In this document: piece after piece, positions 16,740 through 25,462 of the stretch
Position numbering within the stretch: position 1 is the stretch's first letter
Layout: each line of letters starts with the position of its first letter
Assembly: GCF_900100395.1 (NCBI RefSeq)
Contig: NZ_FNFB01000024.1
Location: forward strand, 49,470-113,469
Origin: Nonomuraea maritima
Lineage (GTDB): Bacteria; Actinomycetota; Actinomycetes; Streptosporangiales; Streptosporangiaceae
DNA length: 64,000 nt
Reading direction: 5' to 3'
The notes under the pieces: model-generated
What the model was told of the DNA's origin: nothing
What the model saw: the letters and a program-made list of their open reading frames with translations, nothing else
Databases searched by the model: none
Position numbers and translations under genes: made by a program

Positions 16740-17456
16740 GTGCCTCCTGAAACGACTGTCTGCCCGTCCCTCGTCGCGTGGGGGAACGCGTGGCTCGCCG
16801 GTCACGTGGGCCTCGACGAGGCGGCCGACCATGTGGAAACCGCCGGCGGCCCTGTGGTCGCGGGCGACGTCCCCTTGCGTAAATATCTGGCAAACCTGCG
16901 CGTGGGCGGGCTGCGGGAGCTCCGGCTCGCCCTGCCCGCGCCGGGCGATCCCCTCGGCCTGTCTGGCCCCGCGCCGTTCAACGCGGCCGCCGTCGACGCC
17001 GGACAGGCCGTGATCGCGGTGCTCGACGACCGCAACCTCGGGCTCGTGCCCAACCCCGACCTGCGCGGCTCGTCCTACGTCGGCGTGCGCCTGGAGGTGT
17101 ACGAATCCGGGCCCGTACGCCATGACCTGCCGTCGCTGGCCGAGGCCGAGCGGGAGCTGTCCGACGTGATGCGCGCCGCCACCGAGGCCCTGGCCGGGGT
17201 CGACGGGCCCATGCCCGGCCGTCCCGAGCGGCTCGCCCGTGGTGGGGAGCTCGCGCCCGGCTACCCCGCCCGCGCCCACCGCGTCTCCACCCTCGCCACC
17301 CGCCTCGCCGCCGTGCTGCGGCTCGCCGACGAGCGCGGCCTCACCTCGGGCCAGGTCACCGTACGCGGCGCCGCCCTGCGTGAGCTCGACCACGCCGTAC
17401 GCCGTGCGCTCGTGGCGGCCCATCACGCCATCTTCGAGCCCGTCAGGAACGCCTGA
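16740..17456 (+). CDS. Conserved actinomycete hypothetical protein
   Basis: A 238-residue soluble protein. The N-terminal part (VAWGNAWLAGHVGLDEAADHVE, LRVGGLRELRLALPAPGDPLGL) looks alpha/beta; the C-terminal part is helical with conserved-looking HRVSTLATRLAAVLRLADE and AALRELDHAVRRALVAAHHA. I know no named domain. The GTG start lies 68 bases from the divergent ABC ATPase. It ends in a short hairpin shared with the response-regulator gene. Confidence 0.7.
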   Translation: MPPETTVCPSLVAWGNAWLAGHVGLDEAADHVETAGGPVVAGDVPLRKYLANLRVGGLRELRLALPAPGDPLGLSGPAPFNAAAVDAGQAVIAVLDDRNLGLVPNPDLRGSSYVGVRLEVYESGPVRHDLPSLAEAERELSDVMRAATEALAGVDGPMPGRPERLARGGELAPGYPARAHRVSTLATRLAAVLRLADERGLTSGQVTVRGAALRELDHAVRRALVAAHHAIFEPVRNA

Positions 17457-17458
17457 CG
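17441..17458. terminator. Short hairpin between convergent genes
   Basis: CGTCAGG-AACG-CCTGACG, a perfect 7-bp stem and 4-base loop, spans the stop of the 16740 gene and abuts the response-regulator stop. Confidence 0.5.
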
Positions 17459-17459
17459 C

Positions 17460-18080
17460 TCAGGCCAGCCCGTGCCGTACGGCGTAGAGGGCGGCCTGCG
17501 TGCGGTCCTGGACGCCCAGTTTCATGAGCACGTTGGAGACATGCGTCTTGACCGTCTTCTCGGCGACGGCGAGGCTGCGCGCGATCTCCCTGTTCGACCG
17601 GCCTGCCGCGATGAGCGTGAGCACCTCGCGTTCGCGCTCGGTCAGCGGCGCCGGCCCCGTCGCGGCGGGCCCCGCTGAGGGGGTCAGCATCGCCTCCGCC
17701 GCCTCCGGGGCGAGCAGCACCTGCCCGCCGTGGACGGTCCGTACGGCCTGGACGAGCGCGCCCGGGGCGACGTCCTTGTAGAGGAACCCGGCTGCTCCCG
17801 CCCGCAGCGCCGGGCCCACGTCGGACCGGTCGCTCACCGAGGTCAGCACGATCGCCCTGGTCGCCGACCCGGACAGCCGCCGCAGCGCCCCGAGCCCGTC
17901 GAGCACGGGCATCTTCAGGTCGAGCAGCAGCACGTCGGGGCCGAGCTCGGCGACCAGCGCCACGGCCTGTTCGCCGTCGGCCGCCTCCCCGACCACCGTG
18001 ATGTCGTCCTGCAGGTCGAGGAACGTCCGCAACCCCTGCCGCACCACCGGATGGTCGTCGGCGATCAGCACCCGGATCAC
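17460..18080 (-). CDS. NarL/LuxR-type response regulator
   Basis: A 206-residue two-component regulator: the receiver domain has acidic residues at 8-9 (ADDH), the phospho-acceptor Asp54 (LLLDLKMP), Thr/Ser in VLTSVSD and Lys in FLYKDV. The output domain is a LuxR HTH (LTEREREVLTLIAAGRSNREIA, VAEKTVKTHVSNVL). Its GTG start overlaps the kinase stop (GTGA), so it is co-translated with that sensor. Target genes are not evident. Confidence 0.95.
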   Translation of the reverse strand: MIRVLIADDHPVVRQGLRTFLDLQDDITVVGEAADGEQAVALVAELGPDVLLLDLKMPVLDGLGALRRLSGSATRAIVLTSVSDRSDVGPALRAGAAGFLYKDVAPGALVQAVRTVHGGQVLLAPEAAEAMLTPSAGPAATGPAPLTEREREVLTLIAAGRSNREIARSLAVAEKTVKTHVSNVLMKLGVQDRTQAALYAVRHGLA

Positions 18081-19192
18081 CCGCTCACCTCCACGCGCAC
18101 GGTCGTCCCCTGGCCCGGGACCGACTCGACCGTCAGGACACCGCCCACCGACTCGGCCCGGTCACGCATCGACGCGAGGCCGAGGCCACGCGAATCGGCC
18201 TGCTCGAAGCCGCGCCCGTCGTCGCGCACCTCCAGGACCGCCCTGCCGCCCTCGTACGCGATCCGCACCGTCACGGACGTCGCCGCGGAGTGCCGCAGCG
18301 CGTTGTGCAGCGCCTCCTGCACCACCCGCAGCAGCTCCACCTCCACCGCCGGGTCGAGCGGCGGCAGCTCGCCGTACTCGAACGTGACCAGCGACGGATG
18401 GAGGCGATCGAGCATGCGTACGTGCTTGCGCAGCGTCTCGGTCAGGCCGTGCCGGTCGAGCTCGGCGGGACGCAACTCGACGATGACCGCCCGCAGCTCC
18501 GACAGCGCCTCCCCGGCCAGCCGCTGGACCCGGTCGAGCTCCTCGGCCGCCTTGTCGGGGGATCTGTCGAGCAGCGTCGCGGCGGCCTGGGCGCTCAGCC
18601 GCAGCGAGAACAGTTTCTGCGTGACCGCGTCGTGCAGCTCACGCGCCATCCGGTTGCGCTCCTCCAGCATGGCGAGCTCGCGTCCGCGTTCGTAGAGCCG
18701 CGCGTTGGTCAGCGCGATCGCGGCGTGCGTGGCGAAGAGCGTCAGCAGGTCCTGGTCGTCGGCGGTGAACCCGCCGGGCGTGCGCTTGTTGGCCAGGAAG
18801 ATGATGCCGAGCACCCGGTCGCCGTCGCGGATCGGGACGCCGAGGAAGTCCTTCATCACCGGATGGGCTTTCGGCCACCACTCGAACCGGGGGTCTTCCC
18901 GCAGGTCGGCCAGCCTGACCGGGCTGCCCTCGCGCAGCATCGCGCCGAGCATGCCGTGCTGGCGGGGCAGCGGGCCGATCGCGGCCCACTGCCTGGCGGT
19001 GAGGCCCTCGGCGACGAACTCGGCGAACGACCCGTCGTCGTCGGGCACCCCGAGAGCGGCGTGGCGGGCGTCCAGCAGCTGCTGCGCCGAGCGCACGATG
19101 ACCTGCAGCACCTCGCGGACGGACAGATGGCGGGTGACCGCGAGCACGGCCGAACTCACCGCGTGCAGGATCTCGTCTCGGTCGGCCGCCAC
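18077..19192 (-). CDS. GAF-domain sensor histidine kinase (NarX/DevS class)
   Basis: The 371-residue kinase has an N-terminal GAF domain (residues about 10-160: LSVREVLQVIVRSAQQLLDARHAA, DFLGVPIRDGDRVLGIIFLANK), a HisKA_3 phosphorylation helix with MARELHDAVTQKLFSL, and an HATPase domain with N-box VQEALHNALRHS and G-box DDGRGF. No membrane segment is present, so it senses a cytoplasmic ligand or redox/gas cue. Its upstream frame is open much further, but that would overlap the divergent SDR gene; the GTG at 19192 starts the homologous region. Confidence 0.9.
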   Translation of the reverse strand: MAADRDEILHAVSSAVLAVTRHLSVREVLQVIVRSAQQLLDARHAALGVPDDDGSFAEFVAEGLTARQWAAIGPLPRQHGMLGAMLREGSPVRLADLREDPRFEWWPKAHPVMKDFLGVPIRDGDRVLGIIFLANKRTPGGFTADDQDLLTLFATHAAIALTNARLYERGRELAMLEERNRMARELHDAVTQKLFSLRLSAQAAATLLDRSPDKAAEELDRVQRLAGEALSELRAVIVELRPAELDRHGLTETLRKHVRMLDRLHPSLVTFEYGELPPLDPAVEVELLRVVQEALHNALRHSAATSVTVRIAYEGGRAVLEVRDDGRGFEQADSRGLGLASMRDRAESVGGVLTVESVPGQGTTVRVEVSG

Positions 19193-19294
19193 GCCACCAA
19201 CTCTAGGGGCGGCAGGTCCTAGGACGATGGACCGAGTACGGGCCCGGTCCGCGGCCCGATGTCCGCCGGGCGCCGCGTGCCTAGCGTCTGGTCC

Positions 19295-19951
19295 ATGACG
19301 AAAACCGCACTGATCACCGGCGCGTCCCGCGGCCTCGGCCTCGCCCTCGCGAGGTCGCTGGCGGGCGCCGGCTGGAACCTCGTCCTCACCGCGCGCGGGG
19401 CCCGCGACCTGGAACGGGCCGCCGCCGAGCTGGGCGCCACCGCGATCCCGGGCGACGTGACCGACCCGGCGCACGTCGCCCGGCTGGCCGCCGCCGTGCC
19501 CGCGCTGGACCTGCTCGTCAACAACGCGAGCGACCTCGGCCCCACGCCGCTCCCGCCGCTCGCCGACCACCCGCTGGGGGCGTTCAAGACGCTGCTGGAG
19601 ACGAACGTCACCGCGCCGCTCGCCCTCGTCCAGGCCACGCTGCCCGCGCTGCGCGCGTCCGGCGGAGCGATCGTCAACGTCACCTCCGACGCCGCCACCG
19701 GCGCGTACGAGGGCTGGGGCGGCTACGGCGCGACCAAGGCCGCGCTGGAGCAGCTGTCCAACGTGCTGGCCACCGAGGAGCGCGGCGTACGCGTCTGGTG
19801 GGTCGATCCGGGCGAGATGAACACCCGGATGCTCGCCGACGCGCTGGGCTCGGAGGAGGCCGCCTCGGCCGCCGACCCGGCCAAGGTCGCCGCCGCGCTG
19901 CACGACCTGGTCGGCTCGCGTCCGGCCAGCGGCAGGGTGAGCCTGCAGTGA
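19295..19951 (+). CDS. Short-chain dehydrogenase/reductase
   Basis: A classical SDR of 218 residues: cofactor motif TGASRGLG at residues 8-15, LLVNNAS, the catalytic Ser in VNVTSDAA, and Tyr/Lys in YGATKAALEQLS. Arg in LTARGARD after strand 2 suggests NADP preference. The substrate cannot be predicted. The stop overlaps the next gene start (GTGA), giving a two-gene unit with queA, though no functional link is known. Confidence 0.9.
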   Translation: MTKTALITGASRGLGLALARSLAGAGWNLVLTARGARDLERAAAELGATAIPGDVTDPAHVARLAAAVPALDLLVNNASDLGPTPLPPLADHPLGAFKTLLETNVTAPLALVQATLPALRASGGAIVNVTSDAATGAYEGWGGYGATKAALEQLSNVLATEERGVRVWWVDPGEMNTRMLADALGSEEAASAADPAKVAAALHDLVGSRPASGRVSLQ

Positions 19952-20958
19952 CCGCCACGCTGGACTTCACGCTGCCGCCCGGCCTGTCGGCCCGCGAACC
20001 TGCCGAGGCCCGCGGCCTGGCCAGGGACGCCGTACGGATGCTCGTCTCGCGCGGCGAGCTGGAGCCGTCCCACCACCGCTTCGGCGACCTGCCTGACCTG
20101 CTCGACCCGGGCGACCTCGTCGTGGTGAACAACTCGGCGACGCTGCCCGCGGCTGTCCGGCTCGACCGGCTCGCCGTGCACTTCTCCACCGCCGCGCCGG
20201 ACGGCACGTGGCTGGTCGAGCTGCGCCAGCGCAGCGGGACGGCCACCGAACCGTACGCAGGGGGCGAGCCCGGCGAGTGGCTGCCCATGCCGGGGCGGGC
20301 CACGCTGCGGCTGATCGCCCGCGAGACCCCGCGGCTGTGGCGGGCCACCCTGGACCGGGACGTGGAGCCGTACCTCCGGGCGCACGGCGTGCCGATCCGC
20401 TACTCGTACGTCGACCGTGACTGGCCGATCGAGGCGTACCAGACGGTGTTCGCGACCGTGCCCGGCAGCGCCGAGATGCCGAGCGCGGCCCGGCCGTTCA
20501 GCGCCGAGCTGGTGACGGCGCTGGTGGCGCACGGGATCGGCATCGCGCCGATCACCCTGCACACGGGAGTGGCCTCACCCGAGAAGGACGAGCCTCCCTA
20601 CGCCGAGCGGTACGAGGTGCCGGCCGCGACGGCACGCCTGGTCGGCCTGGCCCTGGCGAACGGCAACCGGGTGGTGGCGGCGGGCACGACCGTCGTACGG
20701 GCCCTGGAGACCGCCGCGGACGCGCCCGGGCACGTCACGGCCTCCTCCGGCTGGACCAGGCACGTCGTCACCCCGGAGACCGGCGTGCGGGCCGTCACCG
20801 GCCTGATCACCGGACTCCACGAGCCGCGCTCCAGCCACCTGCTCATGCTCACGGCGATCGCCGGGGCGCCCGCCCTGGCCCGGGCGTACGACGCGGCGCT
20901 CGGCGCGGAATACCTGTGGCACGAGTTCGGCGACACCCACCTGATCCTGAAAAAGTAG
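19948..20958 (+). CDS. queA: QueA-family S-adenosylmethionine:tRNA ribosyltransferase-isomerase
   Basis: This 336-residue protein has QueA features: DPGDLVVVNNSATLPAAV near the N-terminus, PIRYSYV and the YQTVFA segment, EMPSAARPFS, ITLHTGVASP, ERYEVPAATA and GTTVVRALE. QueA transfers the ribosyl part of SAM to preQ1 in tRNA, making epoxyqueuosine. No other queuosine genes lie in the window, and the family is divergent in actinomycetes, so the exact substrate is uncertain. GTG start overlaps the SDR stop. Confidence 0.82.
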   Translation: MTATLDFTLPPGLSAREPAEARGLARDAVRMLVSRGELEPSHHRFGDLPDLLDPGDLVVVNNSATLPAAVRLDRLAVHFSTAAPDGTWLVELRQRSGTATEPYAGGEPGEWLPMPGRATLRLIARETPRLWRATLDRDVEPYLRAHGVPIRYSYVDRDWPIEAYQTVFATVPGSAEMPSAARPFSAELVTALVAHGIGIAPITLHTGVASPEKDEPPYAERYEVPAATARLVGLALANGNRVVAAGTTVVRALETAADAPGHVTASSGWTRHVVTPETGVRAVTGLITGLHEPRSSHLLMLTAIAGAPALARAYDAALGAEYLWHEFGDTHLILKK

Positions 20959-21067
20959 GCTTTACTGAAACTTTGCCGGACGGTTGACTCCTCGCCGGCT
21001 TCGGGGACGCGGCCCCCTCGTCGCACCGGCACCCGTGTCTCAACAGGTGACCAGCTTCACGGGCACG

Positions 21068-22306
21068 ATGCCCGGAGCAGTACCGTGGCTGAATGTGGAC
21101 CAGCGCACCCTCCTGATCACACTGACCGGCCCCGACCGTCCGGGCGTCACCTCGCGGCTGTTCTCGGTGCTGTCGAAGTTCCCGGTGACCGTCGCGGACA
21201 TCGAGCAGGTCGTCATCCGAGGCCGGCTCACGCTGGGCGTCCTCGTCGCGTACGCGGGCGGTGCCCCCACCGGCACCGGCTCCACCCTCGGCGCCATGTG
21301 GACCGCCGTCGAGCAGGTCGCCGAAGACCTCGGCATGGAGGTCGAGCTCTCCACCGGCTCCCAGACCCGGGAGCACCGCCGCCGCGGCCGCCTGTCGGTC
21401 AGCGTCCTCGGCGCCACCCTGCAGCCGGCCGCCATCGCGGGCATCGCCGGCCGCATCTCCGCCGCCGGCGCCAACATCGACCGCATCGAACGCCTCGCCC
21501 AGTGGCCCGTCACCTGCATCGAGCTGTCGGTGTCCGGCGCCGACCCGGTCGCCCTGCGCGTGGAACTCGCCGCCGAGGCTGCCGCGCAGGAGGTCGACGT
21601 CGCCGTCCAGCGCACCGGGCTGTCCCGGCGGGCCAAGCGCCTCATCGTCATGGACGTCGACTCCACCCTCATCCAGGGCGAGGTCATCGAACTGCTGGCC
21701 GCGCACGCGGGCTGCCTCGACGAGGTCGCCCGCGTCACCGAGGAGGCCATGCGCGGCGAGCTCGACTTCGCCGAGTCGCTCAAGCGCCGCGTCGCCCTCC
21801 TGGAGGGGCTGCCCGCCGAGGTCTTCGACCGCGTGCGCAAGGAAGTGGTGCTCACCCCAGGCGCCCGTACGCTGGTGCGCACGCTCAAGCGGCTCGACTA
21901 CCGCTTCGCCATCGTCAGCGGCGGGTTCACGCAGATCACCGACTCGCTGGTCGAAGAGCTCGGCATCGATTACTCGGCCGCGAACGTCCTGGAGGTGGCC
22001 GACGGCCGGCTCACCGGACGCGTGGTGGGCGAGATCGTCGACCGGCCGGGGAAGGCGCGGGCGCTGGAGAGGTTCGCCCACGAGGCCGGGCTGCCGATCT
22101 CGCAGACCGTCGCCATCGGCGACGGGGCCAACGACCTCGACATGATCGCCGCGGCCGGGCTGGGTATCGCGTTCAACGCCAAGCCTGTGGTCCGCCAGGC
22201 GGCCGACACGGCCGTCAACACGCCGTACCTCGACTCGATCCTCTACCTGCTCGGCATCTCCCGCGACGAGGTCGAAGCCGCAGACGCCGAAGACGCCACC
22301 CACTGA
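21068..22306 (+). CDS. serB: Phosphoserine phosphatase with ACT domains
   Basis: Residues 1-170 hold two ACT-like regulatory repeats (LLITLTGPDRPGVTSRLFSVL; RLSVSVLGATLQPAAIAGIAG), and the C-terminal HAD domain carries DVDSTLIQGE (nucleophile Asp), IVSGGFTQ, and GDGANDLDMI. It converts phosphoserine to serine, the last step of serine synthesis. The ACT domains usually sense serine. Start uncertain: ATG 21068 is used, but a GTG at 21095 would begin directly at the first ACT domain. Confidence 0.93.
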   Translation: MPGAVPWLNVDQRTLLITLTGPDRPGVTSRLFSVLSKFPVTVADIEQVVIRGRLTLGVLVAYAGGAPTGTGSTLGAMWTAVEQVAEDLGMEVELSTGSQTREHRRRGRLSVSVLGATLQPAAIAGIAGRISAAGANIDRIERLAQWPVTCIELSVSGADPVALRVELAAEAAAQEVDVAVQRTGLSRRAKRLIVMDVDSTLIQGEVIELLAAHAGCLDEVARVTEEAMRGELDFAESLKRRVALLEGLPAEVFDRVRKEVVLTPGARTLVRTLKRLDYRFAIVSGGFTQITDSLVEELGIDYSAANVLEVADGRLTGRVVGEIVDRPGKARALERFAHEAGLPISQTVAIGDGANDLDMIAAAGLGIAFNAKPVVRQAADTAVNTPYLDSILYLLGISRDEVEAADAEDATH

Positions 22307-22325
22307 ACATCAGCGTTCCCCGGGG

Positions 22326-22793
22326 TCAGTGTTCTTTGGGGTCCCAGTGGGCGGTCAGGCGGCCCTCGCCGGGGGTGAGCTCCTCCCACGGGGTGTTCAC
22401 CTCGATCACCGCGAACGCCCCCGGGTGGAACGCGTAGTCGCCACCCGCCAGCCCCACGGCCAGCTCTTGCACGCCGGGGTTGTGCCCGCACAGCACGACC
22501 GTCCGCGCGTCCGGGTCGCACCGCCGTACGATCTCCAGCAGTTCGTCCGCGTACGCCTCGTAGATGTCACGCTCGTAGCTGATGTCCTTGCCGGGGAAGG
22601 CGAGCTGGGCCGTACGCCGGGTCCTGACCGCGGGTGAGCAGAGCACCACGTCGGGGTCGAGACCGGCCGCTCTGAGCTCCTGGCCGACCTGCTGGGCGTC
22701 ACGTTCACCCCGGTGGGTCAGCGGCCGCTCCCTGTCGGCCAGCCCGGCGACGTGGGCGGCCTTGGCATGACGCAGCACGATCAGTGTCCGCAA
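22326..22793 (-). CDS. sixA: SixA-like histidine phosphatase
   Basis: A 155-residue histidine-phosphatase: the catalytic LRHAKA motif at residues 7-12, then RPLTHRGERDAQ, LCSPAVRTRRTA and the second His in VVLCGHNPG. SixA proteins dephosphorylate phosphohistidine in phosphotransfer proteins; here the substrate is unknown. The gene follows the tiny membrane-protein gene by four bases and is likely co-transcribed with it. Confidence 0.9.
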   Translation of the reverse strand: MRTLIVLRHAKAAHVAGLADRERPLTHRGERDAQQVGQELRAAGLDPDVVLCSPAVRTRRTAQLAFPGKDISYERDIYEAYADELLEIVRRCDPDARTVVLCGHNPGVQELAVGLAGGDYAFHPGAFAVIEVNTPWEELTPGEGRLTAHWDPKEH

Positions 22794-22797
22794 GAGA

Positions 22798-22914
22798 TCA
22801 TCCCGTCCTGGTGGCCAACACGGACAGGCCCACGATCACGGCCAGGATGGCGATCATCGCCAGCAGGATCAAGCCCAGGGCCTTGCCCCCGTTGGGCTTC
22901 TTGTCGTCGTCCAC
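22798..22914 (-). CDS. 38-residue single-pass membrane protein
   Basis: A GTG-initiated small ORF, VDDDKKPNGGKALGL followed by about 22 hydrophobic residues and a short RTG tail. The charged N-terminus and single membrane helix are typical of actinomycete membrane miniproteins. It ends four bases before the sixA start, which supports coupled expression. Function unknown. Confidence 0.55.
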   Translation of the reverse strand: MDDDKKPNGGKALGLILLAMIAILAVIVGLSVLATRTG

Positions 22915-23027
22915 CCGCCCAGTTTCCCACCCACCCCCACCCCCTCCTCCACGGGTCCTCCCAGACCCCCAAGGCCAGAAAACAGGCCCACCCATCACCC
23001 CCCGCCCCCACTCCCGGACGCGACACA

Positions 23028-23054
23028 CCCGCCCTCCCTGGACGGGAGAGCGGG
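23028..23054 (-). terminator. Hairpin downstream of hppA (distal copy)
   Basis: CCCGC/GCGGG plus CTCCC/GGGAG stem with a single mismatch bulge. It resembles the proximal hairpin at 23084-23120, giving a tandem pair. Confidence 0.5.
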
Positions 23055-23083
23055 CGTTCCCGCTGCGCCGGCCCCTGGACGCG

Positions 23084-23120
23084 GAACGCCCGCCCTCCCG
23101 GAGCGGGAAGGCGGGCGTTC
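23084..23120 (-). terminator. Hairpin terminator after hppA
   Basis: GAACGCCCGCC at 23084-23094 pairs perfectly with GGCGGGCGTTC at 23110-23120, with further inner pairing. It lies 12 bases past the hppA stop. Confidence 0.75.
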
Positions 23121-23131
23121 GAAACGGGTTC

Positions 23132-25447
23132 TCACGACGCGACGGGCTGGTGCTCTCGGTCGTTGTTGTTGGACGGTGACGTGGTCACCGAACGGCGCTT
23201 GGACACCACGATGGCGATGACCACCACGGCCACCGCGAACACGGTGATGCCGATGCGCAGCGTCGGGTTGTCCGCATACAGGACGACCGCCGGCGCGACC
23301 AGCAGCGCCACCAGGTTCATCACCTTGATGAGCGGGTTGATGGCCGGGCCCGCGGTGTCCTTGAACGGGTCGCCGACCGTGTCGCCGATGACGGTGGCCG
23401 CGTGGGCCTCGGAGCCCTTCCCGCCATGGTGACCGTCCTCGACGAGCTTCTTGGCGTTGTCCCAGGCGCCGCCGGAGTTGGCGAGGAAGACCGCCATGAG
23501 CGTGCCGCAGGCGATGGCGCCCGCGAGGAAGGCGCCGAGCGGCGCGTACCCCAGCGCGAAACCGACGGCGATCGGCGTCATGACGGCCAGCAGACCCGGC
23601 GTCGCAAGCTCCCGCAGCGAGTCACGGGTGCAGATGTCGACGACCCGGCCGTACTCGGGCTTCTCGGTGCCGTTCATGATGCCGGGCCTGCTGCGGAACT
23701 GGTCGCGTACCTCGAAGACCACCCGCATCGCGGCCCGGCCCACCGCCATGATCGCGAGCCCGGAGAACAGGAACACGACCGCGGCGCCGATGATCAGGCC
23801 GACCAGGACGTTCGGCTGGTCGATGCCGACGCTGAAGGTGGAGAACGAGCCGAGCGCTTCCTTGATGGACGTGGTCGCCGCCGCCAGCTGCGTCTCGACC
23901 GACGTGCGGAACGCCCCGAACAACGCCGTCGCGGCCAGCACGGCGGTCGCGATGGCGATGCCCTTCGTGATGGCCTTGGTGGTGTTGCCGACGGCGTCGA
24001 GGCTGGTCAGCACGCGGGCGCCTTCGCCGTCGACGTCGCCGGACATCTCGGCGATGCCCTGGGCGTTGTCGGAGACGGGGCCGAAGGTGTCCATGGAGAC
24101 GATGACGCCGACCGTGGTCAGCAGACCGGTTCCGGCCAGCGCGACCGCGAACAGGGCGATGGTGACGTTGCCGAAGCCGAGCAGGAACGCCCCGTAGACC
24201 GCGCCGCCGATGATGAGCGCCGAGTAGACGGCCGACTCAAGGCCGACGCTGATGCCCGCCAGGATGACGGTGGCGGGGCCGGTGGCGGAGCTCTCGCCGA
24301 TCTCGCGTACCGGACGCCGGGTCGTCTCCGTGAAGTAGCCGGTGAGCAGCTGGATGGCGCTGGCGAGCACGAGCCCGATGAGCACCGCGACGATGGCGAT
24401 GAACCGCGGGTCGGCGTCGGACTGCACGGCGGCGTTCGTCAGGCCGGCGAAGGTGTCGGGCAGGTACCAGAACGCGGCCGCCGTCACCAGGACCGCCGAG
24501 ATCGCGGCGGAGATGAAGAAGCTGCGGTTGATCGCCGCCATGCCGCTGCGGTCGCGGTCGCGCATCCCGGTGACGAAGATGCCGATGATCGCGGTGATGA
24601 CACCGATCATCGGGACGATGAGGGGGAAGATCAACCCCTCCTCGCCGAACGCCGCCCGTCCCAGGATGAGGCTCGCGACCAGCATGACCGCGTACGACTC
24701 GAACAGGTCGGCCGCCATGCCGGCGCAGTCGCCGACGTTGTCGCCGACGTTGTCGGCGATGGTGGCCGGGTTGCGCGGGTCGTCCTCGGGGATGCCCTGC
24801 TCGACCTTGCCGACCAGGTCGGCGCCGACGTCGGCCGCCTTGGTGAAGATGCCGCCGCCGACACGCATGAACATCGCGAGCAGCGCCGCCCCGAACCCGA
24901 ACCCTTCGAGCACGTGCGGCGCGTCACCCTGGTACATGAACACCACGACGGCCGCGCCCAGCAGTCCGAGGCCGACGGTGAACATGCCCGCCACACCGCC
25001 GGTGCGGAACGCGATGCGCATGGCGCGCTTCTCGCCCGACTCCTTGGCCGCGGCGGCCACGCGCACGTTGCCGCGCACGGCCAGCCACATGCCCATGAAC
25101 CCGGTCAGCGCGGAGAACACCGCTCCGACCACGAAGAAGATGGAACGTCCGATGCGTACGTCGGTTTCTCCTGGCAGCAGGAGCAGAAGGAAGGGAATGA
25201 CAACGACGAAGATCGCCAACGTGCGGAACTGGCGCGTGAGATAGGCTCCGGCGCCTTCTTGTACGGCACGCGCGATGTTCTGCATGCGTTCGGTGCCCTG
25301 GCCGGCGGACAGCACCTCCCGCACCAGTCCGCCGGCTACGGCTAGCGCGATCAGTGCGACCGCGGCGACCACGATCACGATGGTGAGATTGTTTCCGCTC
25401 AGGGCCAGATTGGACGCTGGCTCAGCCGCCAGCATGTGCCTGCTCAT
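23132..25447 (-). CDS. hppA: H+-translocating membrane pyrophosphatase
   Basis: The 771-residue protein has about 16 membrane segments and couples pyrophosphate hydrolysis to proton pumping across the plasma membrane. The substrate-binding motif DVGADLVGKVE and the repeated acidic DNVGDNVGDCAGMAADLFES are intact. GNTTKAITKG has Lys at the residue that separates K+-independent from K+-dependent enzymes, so this is the K+-independent type. GAGGAG precedes the chosen ATG at 25447. Beside bldG it matches the S. coelicolor gene order, but here about 2.4 kb of noncoding DNA intervenes. Confidence 0.97.
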   Translation of the reverse strand: MSRHMLAAEPASNLALSGNNLTIVIVVAAVALIALAVAGGLVREVLSAGQGTERMQNIARAVQEGAGAYLTRQFRTLAIFVVVIPFLLLLLPGETDVRIGRSIFFVVGAVFSALTGFMGMWLAVRGNVRVAAAAKESGEKRAMRIAFRTGGVAGMFTVGLGLLGAAVVVFMYQGDAPHVLEGFGFGAALLAMFMRVGGGIFTKAADVGADLVGKVEQGIPEDDPRNPATIADNVGDNVGDCAGMAADLFESYAVMLVASLILGRAAFGEEGLIFPLIVPMIGVITAIIGIFVTGMRDRDRSGMAAINRSFFISAAISAVLVTAAAFWYLPDTFAGLTNAAVQSDADPRFIAIVAVLIGLVLASAIQLLTGYFTETTRRPVREIGESSATGPATVILAGISVGLESAVYSALIIGGAVYGAFLLGFGNVTIALFAVALAGTGLLTTVGVIVSMDTFGPVSDNAQGIAEMSGDVDGEGARVLTSLDAVGNTTKAITKGIAIATAVLAATALFGAFRTSVETQLAAATTSIKEALGSFSTFSVGIDQPNVLVGLIIGAAVVFLFSGLAIMAVGRAAMRVVFEVRDQFRSRPGIMNGTEKPEYGRVVDICTRDSLRELATPGLLAVMTPIAVGFALGYAPLGAFLAGAIACGTLMAVFLANSGGAWDNAKKLVEDGHHGGKGSEAHAATVIGDTVGDPFKDTAGPAINPLIKVMNLVALLVAPAVVLYADNPTLRIGITVFAVAVVVIAIVVSKRRSVTTSPSNNNDREHQPVAS

Positions 25448-25462
25448 CGTTCTCCTCGGCAA

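Noticed and set aside
23402..25345. Long open frame antisense to hppA
   Set aside because: Typical high-GC antisense shadow of a conserved membrane protein gene; the translation is Asp/Arg/Gly/His-rich.
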